Origin: Lentilactobacillus buchneri
GTDB lineage: Bacteria > Bacillota > Bacilli > Lactobacillales > Lactobacillaceae
NCBI RefSeq assembly: GCF_018314255.1
Contig: NZ_CP073066.1
Span: 930,001 to 994,000 of the forward strand
DNA: 64,000 nucleotides
Reading direction: 5' to 3'
Below, one piece after another: positions 28,135-36,439 of the stretch. The notes under the pieces are model-generated. The model was given only the letters and a program-made list of their open reading frames with translations, made no database searches and was not told where the DNA came from. Each line of letters starts with the position of its first letter. The stretch's first letter is position 1. The position numbers and the translations under genes are program-made.

Positions 28135-28222
28135 CAATGGTATAATCCCGCACAGTCAACTCAGTGATCTGTGCGGCCTTTAGTATGCATTACGAAATGC
28201 TTTTGGCTTATCCACAGATCAC
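28095..28222 (-). promoter_or_regulatory. Ribosome-mediated attenuator: five mutually pairing RNA segments
   Basis: Minus-strand segments in order: 1 (28222-28212, gtgatctgtgg, includes the leader stop), 2 (28176-28164, ccgcacagatcac), 3 (28158-28148, tgactgtgcgg), 4 (28128-28118, cctcacagtca), 5 (28105-28095, tgaggacccac). 1 pairs with 2; 2 pairs with 3 (8 bp); 3 pairs with 4 (10 of 11); the region of 4 pairs with 5 as terminator. A ribosome at the leader stop masks 1, so 2:3 and the terminator form. A ribosome stalled at the early aromatic codons leaves 1:2 and 3:4, preventing termination. Confidence 0.8.
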
Positions 28223-28284
28223 ACTCGGAAAAACCAAAAGTAATATCGGCAACTATTCATTTGGATGTTTAAATTATCTGTCAT
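28219..28284 (-). CDS. Aromatic leader peptide (21 codons)
   Basis: Short ORF from ATG 28284 to TGA 28219-28221, preceded by aaggag nine bases upstream. Its C-terminal part reads CRYYFWFFRV: codons 14-19 are Tyr-Tyr-Phe-Trp-Phe-Phe. The position between promoter and attenuator and the six aromatic codons in a row are typical of a regulatory leader peptide that senses charged aromatic tRNAs. No other function is expected. Confidence 0.85.
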   Translation of the reverse strand: MTDNLNIQMNSCRYYFWFFRV

Positions 28285-28315
28285 AATTAAAAACTCCTTA
28301 GAATATGTTAAACAC

Positions 28316-28344
28316 ATGATAACGTTTTTAATCTTGTGAATCAA
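28316..28344 (-). promoter_or_regulatory. Promoter of the leader-aminotransferase operon
   Basis: Minus strand TTGATT, 17 bases, TATCAT. Transcription would start near 28309, about 25 bases before the leader ATG and 12 bases after the menG stop codon region. Confidence 0.7.
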
Positions 28345-28355
28345 GGGAAATTTTG

Positions 28356-29069
28356 TCAGGGCTTCATTCCCCAGTGAAAAGCAGCGGCCCCAAAAGTGAA
28401 TGGACGATAGTGAACGTCAACCAGGCCGGCGTTTTGAAACATTTCCACCAACTGTTGCGCCGAGACAAATTCGGCAGTGGTTTTTTGTAAATAGGCGTAC
28501 TCCTGATATTTATTGACGGCCACTTTTGCCATTAATGGGACCAAATCAAAGTAAACCCGCCAGCCGAATTTGATAACCGGATTGGTTGGCTTGGACGTTT
28601 CCAGGCAGGCAACCTGCCCCCGGGCGTGCACCACCCGGCTCATTTCATGGAGCACCTGGTCAGCATCCGGAACATTTCTGAGACCGAAGCCAATCGTGGC
28701 GATGTCAAAGTGGTTGTCATCATATGGCAGCTGCATCGCATCCCCTTTAACCAAGGTTACCCGATCCTGCAGGCCGGCTGCACGAACCTTCTTGTCAGCA
28801 AGTTTCAGCATCTCTTCACTAAAGTCGAGGCCAACAACTTGTCCGGAGGGCCCGACTGCCTTGGCCAAAGCAATTGTCCAATCCCCGGTCCCGCAGCAAA
28901 CATCAATCGCAAAGCTCCCCGGTTCAACGTTGAGCTGCTGCATGACCAACTTTCGCCAGTGCTTATGATTCCCCAAACTAATCAGCGAGTTCATCCCATC
29001 ATAGTTGTCCGCAATTTGATCAAATAATGATTCAACTTTTGTTTCCGGCGTCTTGTTCGTCAGCGTCAT
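28356..29069 (-). CDS. menG: Demethylmenaquinone methyltransferase
   Basis: 237 residues, SAM-dependent methyltransferase of the UbiE/MenG type performing the last step of menaquinone synthesis. SAM-binding DVCCGTGDWT (near residue 56), family segments NYDGMNSLISLGNHKHWR and GFGLRNVPD, and the C-terminal FTFGAAAFHWGMKP are characteristic. It is divergent from a MenA-like prenyltransferase, so the two steps after the naphthoate ring are encoded together. No other men gene is in the window. Confidence 0.95.
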   Translation of the reverse strand: MTLTNKTPETKVESLFDQIADNYDGMNSLISLGNHKHWRKLVMQQLNVEPGSFAIDVCCGTGDWTIALAKAVGPSGQVVGLDFSEEMLKLADKKVRAAGLQDRVTLVKGDAMQLPYDDNHFDIATIGFGLRNVPDADQVLHEMSRVVHARGQVACLETSKPTNPVIKFGWRVYFDLVPLMAKVAVNKYQEYAYLQKTTAEFVSAQQLVEMFQNAGLVDVHYRPFTFGAAAFHWGMKP

Positions 29070-29137
29070 TTTCCCGCTCCTTTGGTATAATTAGACTATG
29101 TTTTTGAAATTATTTTAAATTTATCTTGGAGGTCATC

Positions 29138-30052
29138 ATGAGTTTATCAACTTTTTCCCAGCTCGTCGAGTTGCGAGCCAAAGCTGCCAGCATCTTTCCG
29201 TTTTTTACCGGACTGTTTTTCAGCTGGTACCTGCTCGACTCGGTGAATGGGCTTTACGCTACGCTTTTTTTCATTGCCATGATTCTGTTCAATATGACCG
29301 TGGACACCTTGGACAACTATAACGACTACATGCATTCAACCGCTGAGGAATGGAAAACCGGTACCAACATCATCGGTCGGGACCACATCTCTTTAAACCT
29401 CATTCGTTTTATGATCGTCATTATGGTTGTGCCATCAGCTTTGATTGGTATTTTCCTGGTATTCAAAGTCGGCCTGCCGCTGTTGTGGATGGGATTGATC
29501 TGTTTTGCCATCGGAATTATGTATTCATCCGGTCCACATCCCATCTCCAGCACGCCGTATGGTGAAGTGGCATCCGGCTTCGCTATGGGGATCATGATTA
29601 CCCTGATCTCGGTCTACGTTAATTCCTATCAGCTCTTCACTTGGAATGCCTCGCTGCTTGGCCAGATTCTGCTGGCTTCGTCACCGTTGTTCTTCTGGAT
29701 TGCCAACATTATGTTAGCCAATAACATTTGCGATGATCAAGAAGACGAGGTCAACCACCGTTGGACCATCGTCCACTACATCGGCAAGAAGAATTCCCTG
29801 CTAATGTTCAATACCGCCAACGTTTTAGCGGTTCTGCTGGTGTTTTACGCCATGTACGTTGGCGTCTTCCCATTGGCACTGTTCTCGATTCTACTGGCAG
29901 TTCCACTGATCATCAAGCAGTCCCTGATTTTCAACCATGAACAAATTAAAACCAAGACTTTTGTCTGTTCTGTTCAGATCATGATTTTTGGCTCACTCAG
30001 CTTGTGCGTCGGCTTTCTCGGCTACTTCATCTACACCCTGATTGCCCACTAG
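29138..30052 (+). CDS. menA: UbiA-family prenyltransferase, probable MenA
   Basis: 304 residues, eight to nine transmembrane helices. The two Asp-rich loops of UbiA prenyltransferases are present: N-MTVDTLDNYNDYM (near residue 55) and NNICDDQEDEVNHRWT (near residue 195). The probable reaction is prenylation of 1,4-dihydroxy-2-naphthoate at the membrane, the step before MenG. ATG 29138 is chosen because cttggagg lies seven bases upstream. The 3' end overlaps the convergent gene by four bases. Confidence 0.85.
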   Translation: MSLSTFSQLVELRAKAASIFPFFTGLFFSWYLLDSVNGLYATLFFIAMILFNMTVDTLDNYNDYMHSTAEEWKTGTNIIGRDHISLNLIRFMIVIMVVPSALIGIFLVFKVGLPLLWMGLICFAIGIMYSSGPHPISSTPYGEVASGFAMGIMITLISVYVNSYQLFTWNASLLGQILLASSPLFFWIANIMLANNICDDQEDEVNHRWTIVHYIGKKNSLLMFNTANVLAVLLVFYAMYVGVFPLALFSILLAVPLIIKQSLIFNHEQIKTKTFVCSVQIMIFGSLSLCVGFLGYFIYTLIAH

Positions 30053-30651
30053 CGAAAGAGCCGATCGCTGTCCGCGTTAAACCGGGCACCGATAAAAATA
30101 ATCATTAACGTGACAATGACCATTTGAAGCGCCGGCATGAATTTTAAAACAATAACTGACAAAATGAGTTGCCCGCCCACCAGTTTCCAATTACTCATAT
30201 ATCGATAAATCACCATCGATCGAATCGCCTCCGCCGCCTTCGGTCGGTGGTCTTTTTCGTTGGCCTTGATTAATCGGTTGGACAGATAATAATAAGCACT
30301 CGACCATGCTAAAAAGACAACGAAGTAAAAGATTTCCGGCCCCTGTTCATTTAACCCGCGCCCGACCCAAGCCGTCGCCACAGGGACAAAGGACGTGGTA
30401 AACATCCACAAGTTGTTCGCCCAATACACATTTTGCGTGATCCAATTGGTCTTGGCGAACATGTAATGGTGATTGTACCAGGCAACGCCGATGAACAAAT
30501 ACCCAATTGCGTAGGAAATCAGGTATGGCACTTGATCTAAAATGTCACTAATCGCAAACGATTCCGGGGTCTTGAACTCCAAAATCATAATCGTCAAAAT
30601 AATTGCCAAAACGGCATCCGTAAAAGCTTCCACCCGTTCTTTTTTCATCAT
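30049..30651 (-). CDS. TMEM175-family potassium channel-like protein
   Basis: 200 residues, six transmembrane helices. The first helix has RVEAFTDAVLAIILTIMILE, the TMEM175/DUF1211 signature (RxEAFxDxVxAIxxTxxxLE) that lines the pore. Bacterial members form potassium-selective tetrameric channels. Start ATG 30651 follows gaggggg; upstream codons lack a site. Convergent overlap with menA. Confidence 0.85.
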   Translation of the reverse strand: MMKKERVEAFTDAVLAIILTIMILEFKTPESFAISDILDQVPYLISYAIGYLFIGVAWYNHHYMFAKTNWITQNVYWANNLWMFTTSFVPVATAWVGRGLNEQGPEIFYFVVFLAWSSAYYYLSNRLIKANEKDHRPKAAEAIRSMVIYRYMSNWKLVGGQLILSVIVLKFMPALQMVIVTLMIIFIGARFNADSDRLFR

Positions 30652-30752
30652 TTTTCCCCCTCGATTAATCTTAATATATACCAAAAGTGGGAGAAACATG
30701 TAAAAGAGCGCTAAAAATCATGAATTGGTAATCCAGTGACCTCCTGGGATAC

Positions 30753-30789
30753 AAAAAGCCAGGTCAAAAGTTGCTGATTTTGACCTGGC
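30753..30789 (-). terminator. Terminator after L-hydroxyacid dehydrogenase 1
   Basis: Minus-strand stem gccaggtcaaaa / ttttgacctggc, then ttttt. Confidence 0.9.
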
Positions 30790-30856
30790 CATTACTATGA
30801 GGCGTGACGATCCTCAAATATGAATGTGGATGAAAATTGTTCTATGTGAAAAGTCC

Positions 30857-31801
30857 CTATTCAGCCGCAAAGTCCTTGGCTCTTGATTCTTCGAACTTCT
30901 CTTTAATGATATTGGCACAATTTTGCAGTTTCGCTAATTCTTCATCTGTTAAGTCAAGTTGGAGTTGTTGGATAATGCCATCCCGACCAACAATGGCTGG
31001 GTATGACAAATATGAACCGAGTTCTTCACGATAATTGGATACCGGCAGTTCAGTTCGCGCATCATTTAACACAACGTTGGCCAGGCGAACGGCAGCACTG
31101 GCAATCGCGTAGTTGGTGTATCCTTTACCACGGAAAACGACGAAGCCACCCATTCGGGCATCTTCATCAATTTTATCAAGGTCAAGGCCTTCTTTGTCAG
31201 CCAATTCAGTAATTGGTTTGCCTAAGACCCGCACGGTTGACCAAGCGGTGAACTGAGAATTCCCGTGTTCCCCCAAATTATAACCGGCAACGGAACGCGG
31301 ATCGATATGTAATTTCTTGGCAACAGCCCGTTTCATCCGTGACGAATCCAACAACGTCCCGGTTCCAATGACATGCTTCTTGGGCAAACCAGTGACCGCC
31401 TGATAAATTGACGTGATCGCGTCAACCGGGTTGGTAATCACAATTAAAATCCCATTAAAGCCTGAATCCTTGATCTTACCGGCAACTGATGCGGCTGCTT
31501 TTTGAGTATATGGATACTCAATGAAGCGATCATTGCTGGGATTGTCGCGTTGCAGCTGGAGTTTGCCAATCGCAGAAATCACGATATCGGCGTCGGCCAA
31601 TTCATCATAATCGTTCACGGCGATGTTCGTATGATTCGGTAAGTTGGCCATGGCATCTCCGAAGTCTAAGGCGTCGGCTTTAACCTTTTTCTCATTTATA
31701 TCGATCAGTACCAAGTCGTCTGCAAAGCCGCCGGACACGATATAGTGAGCGACCGTAGAGCCCACACTTCCCATTCCAATAACACCAATTTTTCTTGTCA
31801 T
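30857..31801 (-). CDS. L-2-hydroxyisocaproate dehydrogenase-like protein 1
   Basis: 314 residues of the LDH/MDH superfamily. GMGSVGSTVAHYI (NAD-binding), active-site [20 protein letters not shown] and [12 protein letters not shown] (catalytic His) are present. Sequence and spacing match L-2-hydroxyisocaproate dehydrogenase of lactic acid bacteria better than true L-LDH ([10 protein letters not shown] and DAMANL segments). It reduces branched or aromatic 2-keto acids to L-hydroxy acids. A paralogue lies at 33357-34283. Own promoter, terminator and ATG at 31801 after tttttgaggtg. Confidence 0.9.
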   Translation of the reverse strand: MTRKIGVIGMGSVGSTVAHYIVSGGFADDLVLIDINEKKVKADALDFGDAMANLPNHTNIAVNDYDELADADIVISAIGKLQLQRDNPSNDRFIEYPYTQKAAASVAGKIKDSGFNGILIVITNPVDAITSIYQAVTGLPKKHVIGTGTLLDSSRMKRAVAKKLHIDPRSVAGYNLGEHGNSQFTAWSTVRVLGKPITELADKEGLDLDKIDEDARMGGFVVFRGKGYTNYAIASAAVRLANVVLNDARTELPVSNYREELGSYLSYPAIVGRDGIIQQLQLDLTDEELAKLQNCANIIKEKFEESRAKDFAAE

Positions 31802-31894
31802 TCAATCACCTCAAAAATTTTTAATGGTAACAGCATACCACTTTGAGATGTCAGTTCAACAGCGAATTTTCATTTAATGAGATTTATTCAAATT

Positions 31895-32980
31895 CTATTT
31901 CAGGGTATTCCGCCAAATCGCATCAGTCAGATATGGCAGTTTGCGTGCTCGTCGCTGAACTTCCTTCAGCCGATACGTCAGCATCCGGTTAAATGAGCGG
32001 CGGAAGTCCTTCCCGTTGGTCGCGTAATCGGTACCCGCAAATCTTGAGATGCCGCTATTATCACGATACTCGATGGAAATGTCCCGCATCAGCCACTCGT
32101 GATTCTTCATGTACCGCATGACGGCATTAGGGGTGGTGACCGCCAATTCAATCCGGGTTAAAAACTGCCGTTCTCCAACTTGGTCCCGATAGTATTCGGC
32201 CTCCCGCGCAGAAATGTAGTCAGTATCCGCCACCAGCAATTGATTGTCCAACAGGGATTGAAACTTGTCTGCCACGATCAGTTTTCGGGTCTGCTGAGGA
32301 TCCACATAGGCAATTCGGCTCAATTCATATTCTTGATGATCATTAAGCCGTTGGGTAATCTGCTGTTTTGTCCCAGCTTGGCCACCCATCTGAACATGAA
32401 AGTTGTTCATGATTAGCGGCATATCTAACGTTAAATCCATTTCAGAAATCTGTGGGGTTACCATCAGCGGCAACACCTCTTCGATGACCAGGCGAAGCAA
32501 AGGTTCTTCGGGAACGTCAACGAAACGATTCGGGTTAATTGCCAACGTCACCTTCACCTGGTGATGAGGACCTCCCGCTGGCTCACTCGTAATCGTGATC
32601 AACTTGCTGACGGTATAGCCAAATCCCACCGGACTGCGGACAACATACTGGGTCGAATCAAATAATCGGTAGTCATGATACAAAATAATACTCTGGTAAT
32701 CGTCCTTGCCAATGACGGGGGCAGCTCCACTGCGTTGAGTTTCAGGAAATGATTCCACCAAGCTCTGAAGTTTGAGGTATTGCCGCTGAGTCATGGTACT
32801 GGAGATTTTGACGGTTTCAATTTCAAATTGAAGTTCTTTGGCCGGATAATCAATCCGTCGGTGGGAGAATAATTCGGCCATTTTATTCTGATAGGAATAA
32901 TTTAAGCTGCGGTACTCAGGAGAATTGTAACCGTCTGGATGAAACACTGCTTCGTAGTTTGCCAAAATTGATTGCTCCAA
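31895..32980 (-). CDS. Uncharacterised cytoplasmic protein
   Basis: 361 residues, no signal peptide or transmembrane helix. I do not recognise it. It is mixed alpha/beta by composition, with a basic C-terminal helix (YRLKEVQRRARKLPYL) that could bind nucleic acid and a beta-rich middle. ATG at 32980 follows the sequence attggagca, a plausible site. It separates the two L-hydroxyacid dehydrogenase genes, on the same strand. Codon use looks like its neighbours. It is a real gene by length and strand context, without a function. Confidence 0.6.
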   Translation of the reverse strand: MEQSILANYEAVFHPDGYNSPEYRSLNYSYQNKMAELFSHRRIDYPAKELQFEIETVKISSTMTQRQYLKLQSLVESFPETQRSGAAPVIGKDDYQSIILYHDYRLFDSTQYVVRSPVGFGYTVSKLITITSEPAGGPHHQVKVTLAINPNRFVDVPEEPLLRLVIEEVLPLMVTPQISEMDLTLDMPLIMNNFHVQMGGQAGTKQQITQRLNDHQEYELSRIAYVDPQQTRKLIVADKFQSLLDNQLLVADTDYISAREAEYYRDQVGERQFLTRIELAVTTPNAVMRYMKNHEWLMRDISIEYRDNSGISRFAGTDYATNGKDFRRSFNRMLTYRLKEVQRRARKLPYLTDAIWRNTLK

Positions 32981-33027
32981 TCGTGATTTATTGGCTTAAT
33001 TTTAGGCTGAATCTGCCAGCCAGTCAA

Positions 33028-33105
33028 ACTCGAATATCTTTTGCAGGCAACGTTGACAGATCGAATTCGTCGCGTTATAATATAAGTATATTAACAATTC
33101 GAGTT
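33028..33105 (+). promoter_or_regulatory. Consensus promoter flanked by inverted repeats
   Basis: TTGACA (33053-33058), 17 bases, TATAAT (33076-33081). aactcgaat at 33028-33036 and its complement attcgagtt at 33097-33105 flank it, and cgaattcg is in the spacer, so three related half sites suggest a repressor-controlled promoter. Confidence 0.65.
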
Positions 33106-33154
33106 AGATAAATTGCTTAAAGCCTTCAGTTCTTAATTGCTGGAGGTTATTTTT

Positions 33155-33268
33155 TTGTCCCAAAACAGAGGTTGGACCACTAATCGTTACGGTGATTTTC
33201 ATTGCAACTACAATCACCAATTTTATAATGATAAAACTTGGTACAAACGGCTGATCCCGGCCATATAA
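33155..33268 (+). CDS. Small aromatic- and Asn-rich protein (37 codons)
   Basis: TTG start at 33155, eight bases after ctggagg, under a perfect consensus promoter. The product has eight Trp/Tyr/Phe residues, two His and a Cys, with segments such as GWTTNRYGDFHCNYN and KTWYKRL. The ribosome binding site can be sequestered by ccttcag 20 bases upstream (7-bp hairpin). The last codons and stop lie in the left arm of a 37-bp inverted repeat. No homologue comes to mind; it could be a small protein or a regulatory peptide. Confidence 0.5.
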   Translation: MSQNRGWTTNRYGDFHCNYNHQFYNDKTWYKRLIPAI

Positions 33269-33332
33269 CGCAATCGGGCCGTCATTCCAAATTCCGGAAT
33301 GACGGCCCGATTGCGTTATATGGCCGGGATCA
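33252..33332. repeat. 81-bp perfect hairpin (37-bp arms)
   Basis: Left arm tgatcccggccatataacgc and onward, exact complement in the right arm, 7-base loop aaattcc. There is no T-run on either side. It lies between the small ORF and the convergent dehydrogenase gene, so it could block transcription both ways or form a cruciform. Confidence 0.9.
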
Positions 33333-33356
33333 AAGCGCCTTTAGTCCCAATCTGTT

Positions 33357-34283
33357 CTAGTTTTCCATTGATTCCTTAAACTTCGTCTTAATATAATCAG
33401 CTGAAATCTGCAGCTTCTTCTTTTCGTCGTCAGTCAACTTCAGTTGAACCTGTTCAATGATGCCATCACGACCGACAACCGCTGGGTATGACAAGTAGGT
33501 GCCGAGTTCTTCACGGTAGTTGGAAACTGCCAGTTCAGTGTGGGCATCGCTCATCACCGTGTTGGCTAAACGAACAGCCGCGGTGGCGACACCATAGTTG
33601 GTGTACTTTTTACCGTGGAAGACGTTGAACCCGCCTTCTCTGGCAGCTTTGTCCAGCGCATCAAGGTCCAAGCCGCGTTCTTTAGCAATCTCGGTAATTG
33701 GATGACTCAGTACCCGAACGGTTGACCAGGCAGTGAATTGGGAGTTCCCATGTTCACCCAAATTAAATCCGGTAACTGACCGTGGATCCAAATTAAGTTC
33801 GTCAGCCACCGCCCGCTTCATTCGTGAGGAATCCAGCAAAGTCCCAGTGCCAATCACGTGTTTCTTCGGTAGACCGGTAATTTGCTGGTAAATCGAAGTG
33901 ATGACATCCACCGGATTGGTAATGGCGACAATGATCCCATTGAAGCCGGAGTCTTTAATCTTTTGTGCCACCGATTTGACTGCCTTGCTGGTGAATGGCA
34001 GCTCGGCAAACCGATCGTCATTCGGATTGTCCTGAAGTTTGATATTTCCCAATGCAGAAATAATGACATCGGCATCCTTCAGTGCAGAATAATCATTTAC
34101 AGTAATGTTGGTGTGGACGGGCAGGTTGGACATTGCATCTTCAAAATCAATTGCGTCAGCCTTCACTTTATCTTCATTGATATCGATCAATACCAAATCA
34201 TCCGCGAAGCCGTTTGCGACAATGTAATGCGCTGCTGTTGAGCCAACGTGTCCCATTCCGATAACACCAACTTTTCTTGTCAT
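33357..34283 (-). CDS. L-2-hydroxyisocaproate dehydrogenase-like protein 2
   Basis: 308 residues, clearly paralogous to the protein at 30857-31801 ([49 protein letters not shown] identical or nearly so). It has the same catalytic His and substrate Arg positions. The main differences are in the substrate loop ([15 protein letters not shown] here, KLQLQRDNPSNDRF there), so the two may differ in keto-acid preference. ATG at 34283 follows ttttgaggtg. Separate promoter region. Confidence 0.9.
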   Translation of the reverse strand: MTRKVGVIGMGHVGSTAAHYIVANGFADDLVLIDINEDKVKADAIDFEDAMSNLPVHTNITVNDYSALKDADVIISALGNIKLQDNPNDDRFAELPFTSKAVKSVAQKIKDSGFNGIIVAITNPVDVITSIYQQITGLPKKHVIGTGTLLDSSRMKRAVADELNLDPRSVTGFNLGEHGNSQFTAWSTVRVLSHPITEIAKERGLDLDALDKAAREGGFNVFHGKKYTNYGVATAAVRLANTVMSDAHTELAVSNYREELGTYLSYPAVVGRDGIIEQVQLKLTDDEKKKLQISADYIKTKFKESMEN

Positions 34284-34414
34284 CCTTAATCACCTCAAAA
34301 GTTTTAGTTGAGAAAAGTGTACCATGATATCGCTCTCAATGGTCAATGGATTCTCATTTTAATTTAAGTTAATGAGATGACAACGAGTGGCCGCAGGCAT
34401 TAGACCTTGGCTGT

Positions 34415-36055
34415 TTACTTCATATAGGCGTACTTGTAACTCCACTGAGTACCGGCAGTGTTATGAATAACACCCTTTAAGTCGGGCTTTTGCAGATACG
34501 AGGTGACTTGCTGGTACAGTGGCGTCATCCCCTGATCAGCATTAAACAATTTAGCTGCCTTAACCAAATCATCCCAGCGTTTGTCAGCGTTATTGGCATC
34601 CTGATTTTGAGCTTGTTTAATCAGCTTATCATATGCCGGGTTGCTGTACTTGCCGCTGTTGTATGCGGTGCCGGTTTCCGGGATCTGCAGGAAGGAAATT
34701 GGATCGTTGAAATCTGCACCCCAACCCGATAATGACAGGTCAAAGTCACCCTTTAAGACTTCTTGATTGGCAACTTGGCTCGGCACATTTCGAATATCGA
34801 GCTTAAATCCAGGCAAGTCCCGCTGCAATTCAGACTTCATGTACTGTGTAATCGGGTTGCTGGTTGGATCATCGTTGGAAGCAGTGATTGTCAGGGTAAC
34901 CTTCTTGGTACCAAGGGCTTTCAAACCTTTCTGCCAATGCTGCTTGGCTAACTTGACGTTGTAATCCACCGTATTTGGAACAGTCTGTTCTTTGGCAAAG
35001 TCTTCGCCAGTCTTCGGATTCTTAGCCAATCCGGAGGCCACAAAGCCAGTTGGTGTGTCTGACCCATCACCAAGAACCTTTTTGGTCAGCTGTTGGCGAT
35101 CAATGGCTAGTGAAATTGCGAGACGAATGTCCTTGTTGCTCATGGCTTTGCGTTTGGTTTGGTTGGCGTCTTTGAAGTTGTACTTCAAGTAACCGATGAA
35201 TGAATATGGATACTGCTGAAATTCCTTGTTGCCTTTGTAATGTTTCACTTGTTCATTAGAAAGCGGCGTCAAATCCAGCTTGTTTTGCTGATACAACTCA
35301 AGGCCAGTCGTCGGGCTGCTGACCACGGTATAGTTAATCTTGTGGAGCTTAACGGCCTGTTTATCCCAGTAACGGTTATTCTTAACGAACTGCCACTTAT
35401 TGCCGGTGCCGTTCCAGTTTTGAATTTTGAATGGTCCGGAGTACACCATGTACTTGGAGTTGGTACCATATTTTTTGCCGTATTTATCAACAATTTTCTG
35501 GTTTTGCGGTCCAAATAATGGATAGGCCATCAGGACCTTGAAGTAAGCAATCGGTTTCTCAAGTTGGATTTGAACCGTCTTGTTATTCAGTGCTTTGATA
35601 CCGATTTTGTTTGGTGAGAGCTTGCCGGCGTTAACCTGATCGGCGTTTTTAATTCCGCTGAATAAATAGGCGTAAGTCGATTTGGTGCTTGGTTTCAGGG
35701 TTCGGCGCCACGAGTAGACAAAATCCTGGGCAGTGATTGGGTCGCCATTGCTCCATTTAGCGTTGCGCAAGGTAAAGGTCCACGTCTTACCATCTTTGGA
35801 AACCTTACCGCTCTTAGCCAAGCCAGCAGTTGGTTTGCCGTCTTTCCCCAAGCGATAAAAGCTTTCAAACACGTTCCCGGTCTGGCCATACCCGGTGGAT
35901 TTTGAAATGTCGATCGTATCCAACGGGGCCGTCGTGCTGAGATTCAATGTCTGTTTTTGACTGTTGGATTTGGTTGCGGTTTTGCCACAAGCCGCCAAAG
36001 TCACTACCAGAATGGCGCTCAAGGCTAATAATAAAAGTGATCTGAGTTTTCGCAT
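34415..36055 (-). CDS. oppA: Oligopeptide-binding lipoprotein (OppA family)
   Basis: 546 residues. Lipoprotein signal with lipobox LAAC (Cys near residue 22), then an SBP_bac_5 fold: N-terminal SFYRLGKDGKPTAGLA, AKWSNGDPITAQDFVYSW (family signature), and the C-terminal lobe with DFNDPISFLQ. It delivers peptides to an Opp ABC transporter, which is not encoded here, so this is an orphan binding protein. ATG 36055 follows tttggagg. A small Met/Cys-rich ORF and a terminator precede it on the same transcript, which may mean attenuation. Confidence 0.9.
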   Translation of the reverse strand: MRKLRSLLLLALSAILVVTLAACGKTATKSNSQKQTLNLSTTAPLDTIDISKSTGYGQTGNVFESFYRLGKDGKPTAGLAKSGKVSKDGKTWTFTLRNAKWSNGDPITAQDFVYSWRRTLKPSTKSTYAYLFSGIKNADQVNAGKLSPNKIGIKALNNKTVQIQLEKPIAYFKVLMAYPLFGPQNQKIVDKYGKKYGTNSKYMVYSGPFKIQNWNGTGNKWQFVKNNRYWDKQAVKLHKINYTVVSSPTTGLELYQQNKLDLTPLSNEQVKHYKGNKEFQQYPYSFIGYLKYNFKDANQTKRKAMSNKDIRLAISLAIDRQQLTKKVLGDGSDTPTGFVASGLAKNPKTGEDFAKEQTVPNTVDYNVKLAKQHWQKGLKALGTKKVTLTITASNDDPTSNPITQYMKSELQRDLPGFKLDIRNVPSQVANQEVLKGDFDLSLSGWGADFNDPISFLQIPETGTAYNSGKYSNPAYDKLIKQAQNQDANNADKRWDDLVKAAKLFNADQGMTPLYQQVTSYLQKPDLKGVIHNTAGTQWSYKYAYMK

Positions 36056-36170
36056 GAATGATTCCTCCAAAGAATTTAGTTTGTCCTTTTCACTTCAATC
36101 AACATCTGACTACACACTGCAACCGCCACCTTTAAGATTATTTATTCAACAAAAGAGATCCTCTGGTATA

Positions 36171-36217
36171 CAAAAAGAGTGCCCCACTCCAGCTTTGACG
36201 CTGAAATGAGACACTCT
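36171..36217 (-). terminator. Terminator between the small Met/Cys ORF and oppA
   Basis: Minus-strand 18-base arms agagtgtctcatttcagc and gctggagtggggcactct with three mismatches or wobbles, then ttttt. Confidence 0.85.
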
Positions 36218-36260
36218 TGGCATTGGTAATTCTTGAGAAAATGGGCCGTCAACTATCAGC

Positions 36261-36368
36261 TCACAGCTTGTCCCAAAAATCCAATCGTTTACCAAAGAAG
36301 CCACGATCAGCGCTAAGTTGAGCTTGACACATTGAACAACACATCATATTAGCAGCTGACATTTGCAT
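36261..36368 (-). CDS. Small Met/Cys-rich peptide, possible leader (35 codons)
   Basis: ATG 36368 with aggagg nine bases upstream and a consensus promoter. The N-terminal part reads MSAANMMCCSMCQAQ: three Cys and three Met codons within seven. The C-terminal part is charged and aromatic (GFFGKRLDFWDKL). A terminator follows, then oppA. It could be a small metal- or redox-active protein, or a leader peptide sensing Met/Cys supply. A segment right after the Cys codons (gtcaagctca) can pair with tgagc and ttgac beyond the stop, and ttgacg there can pair with cgtcaa in the terminator loop. Confidence 0.6.
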   Translation of the reverse strand: MQMSAANMMCCSMCQAQLSADRGFFGKRLDFWDKL

Positions 36369-36405
36369 GAATGGCTTCCTCCTCTTTCGTTACTTGATGC
36401 CATTT

Positions 36406-36434
36406 AATATAACCAATTGACTTTCATTTGTCAA
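36406..36434 (-). promoter_or_regulatory. Consensus promoter of the small Met/Cys ORF
   Basis: Minus strand TTGACA, 17 bases, TATATT, directly after the histidine phosphatase stop codon. Confidence 0.8.
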
Positions 36435-36439
36435 TCACT

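Noticed and set aside
28090..28180. T-box riboswitch upstream of the aminotransferase
   Set aside because: ggtgggtcc only loosely resembles the T-box sequence, there is no stem I, and a translated aromatic leader explains the layout better.
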